64,000 nt of DNA from Liquidambar formosana. Taxonomy: Eukaryota; Streptophyta; Magnoliopsida; Saxifragales; Altingiaceae. The notes under the pieces were generated by a model that saw only the letters and a program-made list of their open reading frames with translations, ran no database searches and was not told the origin of the DNA. The position numbers and the translations under genes are program-made. Numbering within the stretch: position 1 is the stretch's first letter; each line of letters begins with the position of its first letter. The stretch lies in assembly GCA_039720395.1 (NCBI GenBank), contig CM077833.1:23582271-23646270 (forward strand), in the 5' to 3' direction. Shown one piece after another: positions 12,872-25,830 of this stretch.

Positions 12872-12899
12872 TATATTTTTTATGTAGCAATCTTTTTAT

Positions 12900-14480
12900 A
12901 AAAAAAAAAAATTATTTAAAAGGTATTTTATATGTAAGTTCTGCTATATGAGACGAATGTGGTAAGAGAAAAGTGTTAGATCAATGACGTGGCACGTCAA
13001 TGAGAATTCTTTTTAAAAGTATGTCAACCAAAACAGAGAGTGGCACTGCAATGAGAACTCCTTTTAAAAGTAAATGTTTATTAACTGCAACGGAGCAGCA
13101 AAACAAAAAGTATCCAGATTACACCTCCTGAAGTTAAAATAAACTTGAGATTATTGCTTCTACGACACTAGGTCTAGGGATTATTGCTTCTAATTCTTGA
13201 CAGTGCGACAAGGTTCATGGGAAAATGAAGTTAAAATAAACTTGAGATTTTTTGAAAAATCTAACTTGTTTTTCAACCAATAGTAAAGAAAAAAAGGTCC
13301 AAGAAAAAGAAAAGAAGAAGAAGAAGAAGAAGAAGTCAGCCATATGTGATGCCAATTTAATTTCTTGCACTCAAGCACTAGTTTCAACTGTCAAGAGATT
13401 TGGGCATTCTGGGCCGAAAGGCATTTCCTTTGAGCCTGATCTCAAGGTAGGCATCAAAGCTCACAAATCACACTCTCTGAAACCACGGCATGAGAAATTC
13501 TTATATTATCTTTTCATCCAAGACTGTCAGATTTTTCACAGTATGACACTATAACCCTTTTTTTTGAGGGGCAACCAGCAGGTCCGCCTTTCTCGTTCAA
13601 AACATGGTCCACCATGGGCTGGGGTTTTCAGTACTTGTCACCAATACCCCAAAACTGTGCATTGCAGCAAGGTTGTGGATGCAAGAAGAAAAATGAGCTT
13701 GTCACTACCTCCCAGGCATCATAAAAGAAAGTTACAAATTTGACACAGGATCTCACCTTTTCTGCAAAATACCTCCACATATGTTGGGGGACTATTCATA
13801 AAGTGTGAAGCACACATTTGTACGTCCTTTTTGTTCATACATATATAATAGTTTTTTTTTTCTTTTTTTTTTTCCTCTTTATGGTAAACCCAACAATTAA
13901 TTAAACAAGCATGTCAAAATCCTATTTATGTATTTTAAAGTTGAAGATAGCCATGAGCATTAACAAAAAAACCAAACATTGCAAAACAATTAAGAGTTAA
14001 AGGCTTAGAGGGATAAGATAACTCCCTGAAAGTACAAGTGTTCAAAGGTCATTTGCAATAACCGACAGCATGGTACCTTAATAACATTTTTCTTGATAGC
14101 GGATGCTAGGGGCATAAGTAAAGTCTATGGAATAGTCTATGGGTTGTCAAAAAAATTGACCAATTGTAGCAAAGTTACCATCGTACCCTTCAAAGTCACA
14201 CGCGCACAGTCTATGCACGTGCCAAGAGTCAGTCGATAGACCCATTCACGCGCCAATTAGGGCGTGGGAGTTTCACTCGTAGCACTGGGTTCTCTCCAAG
14301 TGACTATTTTCACAGCTAAAAAATAAAACATTTCACCAAAGCCAGACAAAGGGCTTACAGGCAGAGGAGGAGAGCAACCCCCCGTCTTGCCTTCTCTGTC
14401 CTCGCTCTCTCCCTTTCTCTCTCTTCCTGCTCTAGCACTACAGCACCAATCAAAAACCCCACAAAATCCACAGATAACCC
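12900..14480. other. Gene-free stretch upstream of SWI3C
   Basis: No coding region was recognised. The stretch includes a 23-bp direct repeat (GAAGTTAAAATAAACTTGAG and three more bases) near 13131 and 13227, and purine runs. The last part should be the SWI3C promoter; no confident TATA box was placed. Confidence 0.5.
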
Positions 14481-14491
14481 CCCCTCTCTCA

Positions 14492-14533
<42 letters not shown>

Positions 14534-14535
14534 CT
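14480..14535 (+). repeat. (CT)n(AT)n microsatellite in the SWI3C 5' leader
   Basis: A CT run of about 14 units is followed by an AT run just upstream of the SWI3C start at 14554. Pyrimidine-rich leaders of this kind are common in plant 5' UTRs and can bind GAGA-type (BPC) factors. Confidence 0.8.
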
Positions 14536-14553
14536 ATTCCTGTTTTCTTCACC

Positions 14554-17500
14554 ATGTCATCAGGTAAGGCAGACTCAAAGCAACCCTCTCTATATATACA
14601 TACACACATACACATACGTAATACATGCCAATTTGGTTTTTTTTGTTCTTCAATTTTAGCTCTACTGCATTGATTTTTGTTGTGAAATCTTACACCAGAA
14701 ACTCGCAACAAATGGAAGAAGAGGAAGAGAGAGCCCCCAATCAGCAACCCCAGACGGCAGAAACAAGAGGACGACGTCGACGAGGACGACGACGACGCCG
14801 TTCCCGACGACGACCTCGAACCCGAAGACGACTACGACCTCCACCCAAACCCTAATTCCGATCCCGCCCCAATCGCCCGCGAGAGCGAGGTATTGTCCGA
14901 CGCTGGGATTCGCATCTCAGAATTTCCGTCCATCGTCAAGCATGCCGTGAACCGGCCGCACTCGACGGTGCTCGGCATTGCGGCTTTGGAGCGGGCGGTT
15001 CAGTTCGGGGAGAATAAGAATTTGCAAAACCCTATGGTTTTGGAGAATGTGTCGTATGGGCAGCTTCAGGCATTGTCGGCGGTGCCCGCGGACAGTCCGG
15101 CGTTGGCGGTGGGGGATCAGGAGAGGGCGGACGGCGGTGGAGCTTCGGCATACGTAGTTAGACCTCCGGTGATTATGGAAGGGAGGGGCGTTGTTAAGCG
15201 GTTTGGGAATGGTCGAGTTCATGTAGTGCCAATGCACTCAGGTCTGCTTCAGCTCACTCTCTAGTTGTCTTTACCAATTAGCTATCTCTCAAGCTTATAT
15301 TGTTCTTTCTTTTACATTTGTGTTCTAATTTTGCATTGGTAGCTCTGAGCTTCTCTCTCTATATATGTGTGTATGTATGTCTATATAATTGCGCCATGAT
15401 TTTTCTATGCTGGTTCTCCGCGCTCTCTCTCTCTCTCAATCAATCTATCTACACTATCTCCCTATTCATCACATATATATGCTGCTACACACACATATTG
15501 ATTGGGCCAATTCTGGTGCAATGGTAAAAATTTTGGGCTACCTAAGCCTTCTTTAGAGTCTTGAGGGTGGTGGCTTTGTACTTAAAAACAAAGGTTAGGA
15601 CTGAATCCAGCTCACCTGTTCACAGGATTCTGCATAAGCGGGTCCAACACTAGGTAATGGCTTTTACATATGGATAGGAAACTAACTTCATTGGAAAAGA
15701 GAGTGAAATTATACAAACGGGGGAGGAAGATGTTTTCCTTATAATACAGAAAAAAGGAAAAATAGAATAGACCAAAAACTAATATCCAAACCAACGATAA
15801 CCAACAGGTATTAGTGGGCTACCTTTCCCCAATTAAGTCCTTAATAGTAATAGTGCAGTAACGGCACCTCCTTTTTCCAGATGGTATGCCTCTTCATTGG
15901 CTGAGTAGGGTTTCCACAGAGGAATTAGCTAAAGAGTCAGGGAGATCCACTGCAGCTCTTAATCCACTTAATTGCATTCTGGAAATCACCTTCCATTAGA
16001 GAGATGGCTAAACCCCTTATTTTTTTCCTTCTTGAGGTCAACAATAGGAGCACCTATTTTGGCCTTATTATGCCCCATAATTTTGCTTTGTTTGTTTTCA
16101 ACCCCCCCCCCCCTCTCTCTCTCTCTCAATGTGTGTGTGAGTTCTTTTATTCGTGACCTAATTTCAGCTTGTTGGTTTTGGGCTTCTCCCCTGAGCAGAT
16201 TGGTTTTCACCAAACATAGTGCACAGATTGGAAAGACAAGTAGTGCCACATTTTTTCTCTGGGAAGTCTCCAGACCTTACACCAGAGAAATACATGGAAT
16301 GTCGGAACTGGGTAGTTGCCAAGTACATGGAGAATCCAGATAAGAGGCTGTCTGTTACTGATTGCCAGGGACTGGCAGTAGGCATTGATATTGATGATTT
16401 GACTCGAATTGTTCGGTTTCTTGATAACTGGGGAATCATAAATTACTGTGCTGCTGCTATTCCGAATCACGAGCCATGGAATGGTGGATTGTATTTAAGG
16501 GAGGATCCAAACGGCGAGGTTCATGTGCCATCGGCTACTTTGAAGTCCATTGATAGCTTGATTCAATTTGACAAGCCCAAGTGTAGGCTCAATGCAGTGG
16601 ATGTTTATTCATCATTGTCATGTCGTAGTGATGATATCTCCGACTTGGATAGCAGAATTCGAGAGCGCTTATCTGAAAACCACTGCAATTATTGTTCTCG
16701 GCCTATCCCTGTCGTGTATTATCAATCACAGAAGGAGGTAAATTACAAACTTTCTTCACCATTTTTTGCTTCTTTATCTTGCTCTTGCTCTTCCTCTTCT
16801 CATCATTATTGTTTTTTCTTCTTTTAATAGCTCCTTTATATACTTTTTAATAGATTGTATTTTGCCTGTAGAAAGATTGAAAGTGCAGATAGTTACTTGA
16901 ATTGCAACAAATATTGGCATAGAAGCATTTACACACACACACACACACACATAAAGATACACACATTGTGCAGAGGATTTGGAATTCTCAAAATTAGGAC
17001 ACTAAAGGTAGTCATTGAGAGACATGTAGTTGGCTAGGATATGGGGAATGCATCACTTGCAGTGCATTCTATAAATGTCATCAGTTACATGCCAACTGTT
17101 TGATTAATGAATAACTATTTCTAGATTTTTGTGAAGAAAATGAGTGGTTACTAATCAAAAAGAAGAAGTAGAAATACGAGTGACTGCTTAGTATTAATTA
17201 AAATTCAGTGGCTTATGAATGGTTGATGTAGTTATTTTGGAGTTATGGGAAGGTCAAAACGTTCAGATTTTACCGAAAGAAAGCACCATAATAAAAAAGG
17301 TTATTGGTAATAGATTGTGGCCATGTTGGTGAGCAATTACAGGGTTTGCATAATTTATAAGGTGTTTTGTAAAAATAATTGCTAGCAAATGCTTCGACCA
17401 CTCATTCTCCACTATATTTCCAGGTGTAGAACCGATATCAGTGAGATAAGATCTGAAAAATGAGTGGTATACAAATACTGGAGATGGTTTATGTGTATCT

Positions 17501-20500
17501 GTTTTTATTTATTTATCAAGATCTTGAGCTTTCGTGGTTGTTAATTAGCTTGAGTTTAGCCGAGGTTATTAAGACAAAGCTTGAATGGGTTTATTGGAGC
17601 TTGATCGTTCTTGCACTTCGTTTGAGGTTTACTTAAATTCATCCAAGCTATACTTCAGTTTTCAGTTGATTCAATTCATTTACACCCTTTACCTTAATGT
17701 GCATACTTGCAAACCAACTTTAATAATTTGGTGGAATTAAAAATAAAAGATTTAAAACGTGTTTGTATTGCATAGTTTACAAATGATAATTAGTATATTT
17801 AACAGATAATAATAATTCAAAGGTAGTAATGCATTCATGGTTTGGCATGTAAGAAGGGGGAAGCATTGTCTTTCAGTACTAGAATATAAATTACTGCTGT
17901 TAAAACAAAACAACAAAGTGCCTGCTGTCCACAGGAATACTCATTTTCTGTAGACACCTTGGACCTAAGGCTATTGAACTCTGGCTCTCTCACCCCACAT
18001 CCTATTACAACATTCGATTTCTGGATTTGTTGATGAGGATTCTAATTGGATATTAGTATGTTTTGATAAATAAAACTTGATCAATATTTTAGATTCTGTC
18101 TTAGGAAGATGTAGCTTTGAAATAACTAAATATGTTGGGTAAGCATCAAGGCATAAGGTGTCCACCTTTCTTTTTATATTTATTTAAACATTGAAAATAA
18201 AATATAGTAAGAACTAAGAAATAAAGAGAAAATAGTAATAACTTAAAAATATTATCAGAAAATCTTTCACATTTTAGGAGCATAGTAGCATGTTAGAGAA
18301 AGACTCATGGTTTACCTTCTTTTATACAATAACATGAAAGCCTTCATGTAGAGATAATGAAACAAATAGAGTAAGATGGATAGGTAAATTATGAAAGAAA
18401 ATGCATGATTGGAAAATTGTCCAGTGTAGCCAAAATTTGATCATGTGAGGTGTAGACCTCATGAGTGGAGGTGTAAAATGGCACGCATTGAAATAAGCCT
18501 TGAATTGAGGCGTATGCCTAACTAGAGTACAGCTCAACAGCCTTAAGGCATTTTAAAACTGCATCATCCTGAGGCCTCAAGATGAGACTTAGAAACATCT
18601 TTTAAACCATTTGAATTTATCTCCATTTACTCTGGTTCCTATTGTATGGCTGATTTGCATCTTATATAACAGGCAGATATACTACTATGCGCGGATTGCT
18701 TCCATGAAGGGAGATTTGTTATTGGTCATTCAAGCATAGATTTTATAAGAGTGGATTCCACAAAAGATTATGGTGATCTTGATGGGGAAAGTTGGACTGA
18801 TCAAGAAACACTCCTACTGCTTGAGGCAATGGAAATTTACCATGATAACTGGAACGATATTGCAGAGCATGTTGGCACCAAGTCAAAGGCACAATGCATC
18901 CTTCATTTTGTCCGTATGCCCATGGAGGATGGCCCACTGGAAAATGTTGATGTTCCAAACATGCCCATCACATCTAATTTGTCAAGCAAAGACAATCATG
19001 CAAGATCTCATTCAAATTCAAATGGGGATATAGCAGGTGTTTTTATGCACTTATAGTCCATTTACATAGCAAGAATGCATTTAGAACTTTCCATAGTTAC
19101 ATTTCTTTTTCATTCCTACAGGATCCTGCCAAGACCCTGATTCTGAAAGTAGGCTCCCTTTTGCAAATTCTGGGAATCCTGTTATGGCCTTGGTAGGTGG
19201 TTATATTAGTCCTATACTCCTATGCCTTACATAGTTCTTGAATCAATACGATTTGCTCAAAATATGAACAATCTTCTGGTGTTTTATGTGATTTGATCCT
19301 CGTTAATCTTGATTGCACATTATTGTCTAATTCTAGATTGTCGAAAAGGGTTTTTATTTATGAATCTTTTCTTTGCATGATAAATAAGAATGTGTTGGGA
19401 CCTGGTTCTTTATTAATTTTTAGTTTTTCATTTTTCATGTACATTTTTCCATTTAATGAATATATGTTTAATACTATCTTTCTTTGCATCATTATTCTCA
19501 CTTCTAAGGGCATTGAATAATTGGGCTTTTCTTGCATGCACATCGGTTACTATAGTGGTTTTAGGATTAGGAAGGTTCGACTACCATTCTTGGTAGTTCT
19601 TGTAAAGTGTGCATCTTGTGGAATTGGTACTGTTATCATTTGCATTTATACATACCTGGTGCAAGTTTCAGCTGCCCCAAGTATGGAAGTGTTTCAAAAA
19701 ACTACAGAAATGTGTATTCCTACAAACATGTTTGGGAATCTTGGAATAACTGAGTGTATTGCGTGCTTATACGCCCAACTACATGCTAAGAAAACAATGT
19801 GGAATCAAAGCGAAGGTGTTGGCACTTGGAATGCACCAAAACTTGTAGGAGCAATATAGAGAACTTCACATCTAAACATATGCTTAAATCATACATATAA
19901 GTATGAAATTCCATCACAAATGCTCATGGTAACAGATATAAGTTTTAAAAAATGTCGTTACATTGTAACTGTTACACCCCCCCCACCCCACCCCTCCAAA
20001 AAAAGACATCACTTATATAGTCAGGTCACATTACAAATACTGAAGAAGCAACTCATTATCCAATCAACTAAAGTTATTACAACATGATAAGTAATGCTGA
20101 ATACAATGATTAAGTCAACTCAAAAGCCTTAAACCCAACTACTTGGGGTTGGCTATACAATTTCTTTTTCTCCATTAAGATCTATCTATAACCAATTGGC
20201 CATTTGTGCAAATAGTTGCTCATTTTCAATCTTGTTACAAGGCTTGGGTAGAACTCAACCCAAAAGCTAGCTATTGAGGAAAGGATGCCCCTATACTTAT
20301 ATATTGCACATTACTTCCAACTCCCAAGCGATGTGGGACTTCACTTTACACCCTCCCTCACGCCCAGCGTGCTCACTCGGCGGCACCTGCCACATGCAGG
20401 CCAGGGACACACACCCTACCCATCCCTGGGAGCCCTGCTTTGATACCATGTTACAAGGCTTGGGTAGCTTTTGGGGTGAGTTCTACCAAAGCCTTCTAAC

Positions 20501-23500
20501 AAGTCTTTAGTCAAGTGTTGAGCAGGTGCATAATCCCTTAAGTTATCACATTGGAAATGGGAAATGAAAAATATGGGAGTAATAACTATTCATATCTATA
20601 TGTATGTATATATTTATTAATTTTGTTCTCTGCAGTCAATAACCCATGAATATAAGCTCCACAAGAAACATTGACCTTTGGATCTTCTTTAGAATATGTA
20701 TGGTGTTTCTGGCTAATCATCAACCTGATCTTGCACTTGTGTTGAATTGATGATGCGTATCTTTTTCCTTTCTTAGAATGTCAGTTAATGGTTCCCTTGG
20801 TGGACTTTCTTCTAAATGCTGGAAAAAAAATTCTAGGTTGCCTTTCTGGCCTCTGCTGTAGGACCAAGAGTTGCCGCAGCCTGTGCCCATGCTTCTTTGG
20901 CATCATTGTCTGAGGACAATGTTGTAGCTGCTTCTGGATACATCACACAGATGGAAGGATCCGGGCTTGGTAATCGGTGAGTGTAATCCCTTTTTTCATT
21001 TTTTGAATCAGTATCTGTCTTCTTTTTCATTATGCTACTCTTGGTATCAAAATGATCTTCCTGTGAATCTCTGCGTGCAGGAGTGGATTTTCAGAGTATG
21101 AAAGTCTGTAATTGTTATTATAATTATAATTATTATTATTTTTCCTTCTAGTTTTGCCAAGTTTCCTATAATATTTTTCAGAAAGTAAATCATGGCTTAT
21201 GGCTTCTGTTCTACTCATAAGAATAAATATTAAGCACAGAGGAGAATTTCAGTGTCATAAAGTTAAAAAAAATGCTTCTAAAGCTTTTTGATAGGGAATG
21301 TTGCTTTTGTGTAGTTTAGTTTAGTTTATTTATTTATTTATTATTATTATTTAGTTTTAGTTTATTAGTTTTTCAACACCAAATTAGAGTTTTTTTCCTT
21401 CTCCGAACGATGAATTCAAACTTCAGAGTGAGAAAGATATTATTTTCATGACTCTAGACAAACCTTCTAACAGTTTTGATTGGAACTGCTGCATCTGTTT
21501 ATTATTTTAGTTTATTATTTTTGAATACAAGATTAAACTTTCTTTTACACTAATGAAGGATGAATTCAGAGGGGATACATAGTAGAGAAGGTGGTTCTCG
21601 TGGAGATGTTTCAAATTCAAGTCAGCAAAAAGGTAGGCCTTGAGTGTTTTTTTTTTTTTTTTTTTTTGGGGTGTGGGTGGGGGTTAAATATTTCTATGAA
21701 CTCAGGTGAGAACTCAGCAGTACAAGGTTCATGGGGTCAAAATGATGGAGAGGTTGCTCCGTTATCTGCCGAAAAGGTGAAAATTGCTGCTAAAGCTGGT
21801 CTTTCTGCGGCAGCAACGAAGGCAAAAATGTTCGCAGATCATGAAGAACGGGAAATTCAGAGACTATCTGCCAATATTATAAATCATCAGGTATAGTTGT
21901 TGCTAATTTTGCTGTTATTTAAAAATTCTTAAATTTAATATCATGTCTTCTTTTAGTTTAAGTTTGATTATTGATGCTTTGTTTGATTTGAACTGCAAAG
22001 TAAAAAATAATAACTGGCCAACTTCTCTTGTAAGGAAACTGCTAAGTCATAGTTTTTGCGGAGGCTGTTGCCATCTGTCTTCTTTGGAAGGTGAATTAGC
22101 AGGAAGTCCATGTGACAGAGTATAAAAAAAATTATGCATGCAAAATTTTTAATAAGAACATTTAGTTTTATGTAATTATAACAATACACAAAAGCAGTTA
22201 TCTGGTCCAAAAGAAGAATTTGGAAATCTAAAGTCCCACTAAAAGTGAAGAATTTGCAACGTTGATTTTGGCCATTCGTATTTGTCACTTTCCCGTGCAT
22301 GATTGTCACGAACAGTCCAGATTGGCGCTGCGGATAAGTGATGTCGAGCACATGTCTTTTCTCACAACCTTGATTTGTGTCTATTTTGACCTACTTGTAT
22401 AACAAAAAATGTGTATAAAACACAGAAAACGAATGCATACAATAAGAACCAAGAAAATAATACTTCTAAGGAGGCATACAATTGTTGAATAAAGCTTCTT
22501 AGCTAATTAATCTGGTTTAGAGTTGGCTGGTCTAGGCACTCAAAGAGGCATCATAAGATCAGAAGATATCACTTCCTTAATATACCTGTCTGTTTAAATC
22601 AATACATAGTTGAAGCTTCCATGTTAGGGTGCCCTATGAAATCAATTAATTTTGTTGATCTTATGTAGTGTTTATGGACATGGACTTGGAATGTGGAATT
22701 TTCCTCATATAAAACACCACTTGGAGATGCTACCCTTGTCAAATTGTTTTTTTCAAATCTCTTGCAATCCTCACTTCCTGATATAGTTTCCCTAAATAGC
22801 CTCAGCTCCATAATTTTGCATAGTGTTCAAAGGCTTTATGTCGACTCTCTATGAGTGGAGGACTTCAGAAATTGCTGATTTAGGTGGGATGAGGAATTAT
22901 TTGATGCCTTCATATTCCAGAAAATTTTACAATCTGAAACTAATTATGAATGGCAAATATGGATGAATGGGCCATTTTGCACAAGTTTAGCAAGCTTTCG
23001 CAAAACAACCAAATTTTGTTTGTTTTAACCTTTAATAATATTCTCCAGGTTGAACTCGAAACAATATCTTTATTGAGTATTAACCCATGTTGGATGGAAA
23101 TTAGAACTCATTTTGACCACTTACTCTACTACGAATTTTATATATTGACACAGTTGAAGAGATTAGAGCTTAAGCTGAAGCAGTTTGCAGAAGTGGAAAC
23201 CTTCTTAATGAAAGAATGTGACCAAGTGGAGAGGACGAGACAGAGGTTTGTTACTGAGCGGGCCCGCATTATATCAACCCGGTTCGGACCTGCTGGGATC
23301 ACTTCATCCGTAAATCCGCCAGGCATTGCTCCTGCCATGGTTAACAATAACACCAGCAACAGTAGGCAACAAGTTGTCTCAGCCTCACCTTCACAGCCAA
23401 GCATTTCTGGGTATGGAAATAACCAGCCGGTCCATCCCCACATGTCATTCATGCCACGACAGCCAATGTTTGCGTTTGGGCCACGGCTGCCCCTCAATGC

Positions 23501-23621
23501 CATACACCCATCCTCGTCGACTTCTCCTAATGCCATGTTCAACGCCCCAGGGAATGCCCAGTCTACTCTCGGTCATCCGATGTTGAGGCCTGTAACGGGG
23601 ACTGGCTCTGGTTTAGGTTGA
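14554..23621 (+). CDS. SWI3C: SWI/SNF complex subunit SWI3C, nine exons, 797 aa
   Basis: SWI3C is a core subunit of plant BRM-type SWI/SNF chromatin-remodelling complexes in the nucleus. The exons are 14554-14563, 14699-15241, 16199-16737, 18673-19036, 19122-19192, 20837-20976, 21559-21632, 21706-21890 and 23154-23621. They sum to 2394 nt, exactly 798 codons with the stop, and the frame stays open at every join. The 10-nt first exon (ATG TCA TCA G) is chosen because it restores the family start M-x-S-E-T-R-x-K-W-K-K-R-K-R. Domains: an acidic stretch (about 20-50), SWIRM (about 185-272, starting DWFSPNIVHRLERQVVP), a ZZ-type zinc finger with Cys 347, 350, 370 and 373, SANT (about 404-452, SWTDQETLLLLEAMEIY), then a C-terminal coiled coil (about 643-690, LKRLELKLKQFAEVETF) and a Pro/Asn-rich tail. 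The length is close to Arabidopsis SWI3C (about 807 aa). I saw no lesions. Confidence 0.95.
20127..20510. repeat. Repeat block in SWI3C intron 5
   Basis: A 30-odd-bp sequence starting TTACAAGGCTTGGGTAG occurs twice, near 20236 and 20451, enclosing a GC-rich segment with GCGATGTGGGACTTCACTTT, a motif common in dispersed plant repeats. Just before it, AAACCCAACTACTTGGGGTT (near 20132) resembles an antisense RTE-LINE tail. The class is uncertain; it is non-coding intron content. Confidence 0.5.
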
Positions 23622-24634
23622 AAAATATGAGAAAGTGATACAAATTTGGGATTTGTATGGTATTCTTTTAATTAGGTCTTCAATCATTTTCTGCATTGGA
23701 GAAGAAAGAAGGGAAGGAAGGAAAAAAGGTGCCTTCAAGTTTTCGTCTATCTCACATTTATTGATTCTGGGCTGGATAGAATTTACGGGGGTTAACTTGC
23801 ATTGCTTGTGACGACATAAAGTTGAGGATGCAGCTGGGAATTGGTCATGTGATCAACCAAGTATATCAGGGGAAGCTCTATGGATTGCTCGTCTCACACA
23901 GCATGTTCTTAATATTATTATTGTTATTTTATATTTTACTTTTTACTCCGGGATCTTTAATTATTAAGATGAGGAAGAAATTGCTACCTTTGCTGTACAG
24001 ATGATGAAATATGCAGGGAATTAGGGAATTAGAGCAATTAAGGTTTTATATTTGATGGTTTGAATCTCTCTCTCTCCTATGTCTTAATATGGCGTGTTAG
24101 TCTAAAAGTTGATTGCTCTTTTACAACTTTTACAATCATTCCATTTGAAGTCAAGTTGGGCATTTCAAGAAAATTGAATATGCAAACACTCGAATTGGCA
24201 ATGTCGAGTGTCAACAGTCTCTTCATTTTAAGCATTGATAATCTCAGGATCAAAATCTGTATTTATGGTTGGGTCTGATAACACCCTTGACGGGCCTGCC
24301 TTAAATTAATCTGGGCTAGCAAAGTACAAATATTGTACCAGCAAGCTACACGATATCATTTGAACGTTATCTAAAACAATTTTTTTAAAAAAAGCATTAA
24401 TCTTATATCCGAACATTACAAACAAGTTAAGCAGCCAAAAAAAGAAAAACGAAAATGAAATAGGGGTTACAGATATGGGTGTTACCAATTTAAAGAGATT
24501 TCTCAGGGCTCACTGGCCGAAAAGAGGTTTCTTATCTCTCTCGAATGCATAAGCTGACATTTGGTGCTAGCGACAGGAACCCATATATTGGATAAAACGC
24601 TTCACTTGGTGGCACAATTGATCTGAAAACACCC
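23622..24634. other. Convergent intergenic region between SWI3C and NRAMP copy 1
   Basis: The two genes converge here, so this about 1-kb stretch should hold the SWI3C 3' UTR (from 23622) and the 3' UTR of NRAMP copy 1. No further gene was recognised. Confidence 0.55.
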
Positions 24635-25799
24635 TTACTCTGGTAATGGAATGTTGGCGAGATCTTCTCTCTTAAGGTACATTGTCCAACTCGAACACCT
24701 TTTCGGAATGATTTAAACCATTTTCCATATGGATTTGGGCATTTGGATCGTTCTTAGTTGAATCAGTGAATGTAACAACAGTGTCTTTTCGAGTAGTTAG
24801 ATAGATGATGGCAAGGATATAGATGACCATGATGGGGAGCACTATGATCCCAATAAAAACATTTGCAACTTTGGGCAAATTGTTGTGAATGAGCCAATCC
24901 AAAAAGCCTGTGCTCAGGTAATAGATGTTGATGCCAATGATTCCCAGACCTAGGATCCATGAGAGCACAATGACCTGCAACCAATATTTTTCAGATGGTT
25001 AGTACGGGATTTTTGAGATATTCATTTTGGTCCTACCCATATGAGACCCTGAAGAACAACATTTGTCATATTTATAAACTCGTTGTCTTAGGATGCCATT
25101 TAATTCAGATGGTAAAGTATGTGGAACATTATATCCTGTACCCGCACTAGGATCAAATTTGCCAATGAAGGAAAAGGAAAAACCAATAATGATCATATAT
25201 CTCAGTTTACTAGTAGGAGCCCACTAGAAAGTGGTTGATACCAATGAGAAAAACATCACTTTCCAGCTTTGGCTTCGCAATCAGATCAAGCTTAGTAGTC
25301 GCTACAAAGAAAGTAAAACTCACATATATTGAATTCTTGTGTGGTCCCATCTTGGTGGTACTGCTGCTGAATTTAAGAAGAGGAATTAGAGCAAAAGGAA
25401 GTTCAAATGACAGTATCATCTGTAAAATCCATTAAAAAAAATTATTATTATTATTATGTTAAATTGGTTACTCATCATAAAATTCAACCAAAAAAAAAAA
25501 AAAAAAAAGGTTATATAATGAGCACCGATGCGATGATGATGAGTCGGCCTGCTCCGGAAGATCCACCAATAATGGAGACGATGAGACTAGGCGTAATGGC
25601 GACGCACCTAGTCATAAGGTTCCTCACCCATTTCCTCATCCTAAGGTCCAAAAAACCCTAAAATTCACACCAAACAAACAATATTTAAGCAAGCTATATA
25701 CTACATAGGTTTGCTTATTAAAAAAACCAAAAAAAAAACGCTACTACATAGGCTTATAATCAAAATTTACTACAAAAAAGTTAAAAACATACTAATAAA

Positions 25800-25830
<31 letters not shown>

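Noticed and set aside
13252..13554. Plus-strand 100-codon frame with a Lys-rich run
   Set aside because: Driven by an AAG repeat; no domain or conserved neighbours.
14355..14747. Minus-strand 130-codon frame with ERERER and IYIYIY runs
   Set aside because: It is the antisense of the (CT)n(AT)n leader and of the acidic SWI3C coding exon.
14625..14855. Plus-strand frame starting at the ATG at 14712 (MEEEEERAPNQQ..., Arg-rich)
   Set aside because: It overlaps SWI3C exon 2 in another frame; the family N-terminus KWKKRKR and the acidic stretch read in the frame used for SWI3C.
24763..24984. Alternative frames over NRAMP exon 13 (His/Cys-rich), recurring in every copy
   Set aside because: They recur only because the true frame is conserved; they lack the transporter's hydrophobic pattern and have no start context.
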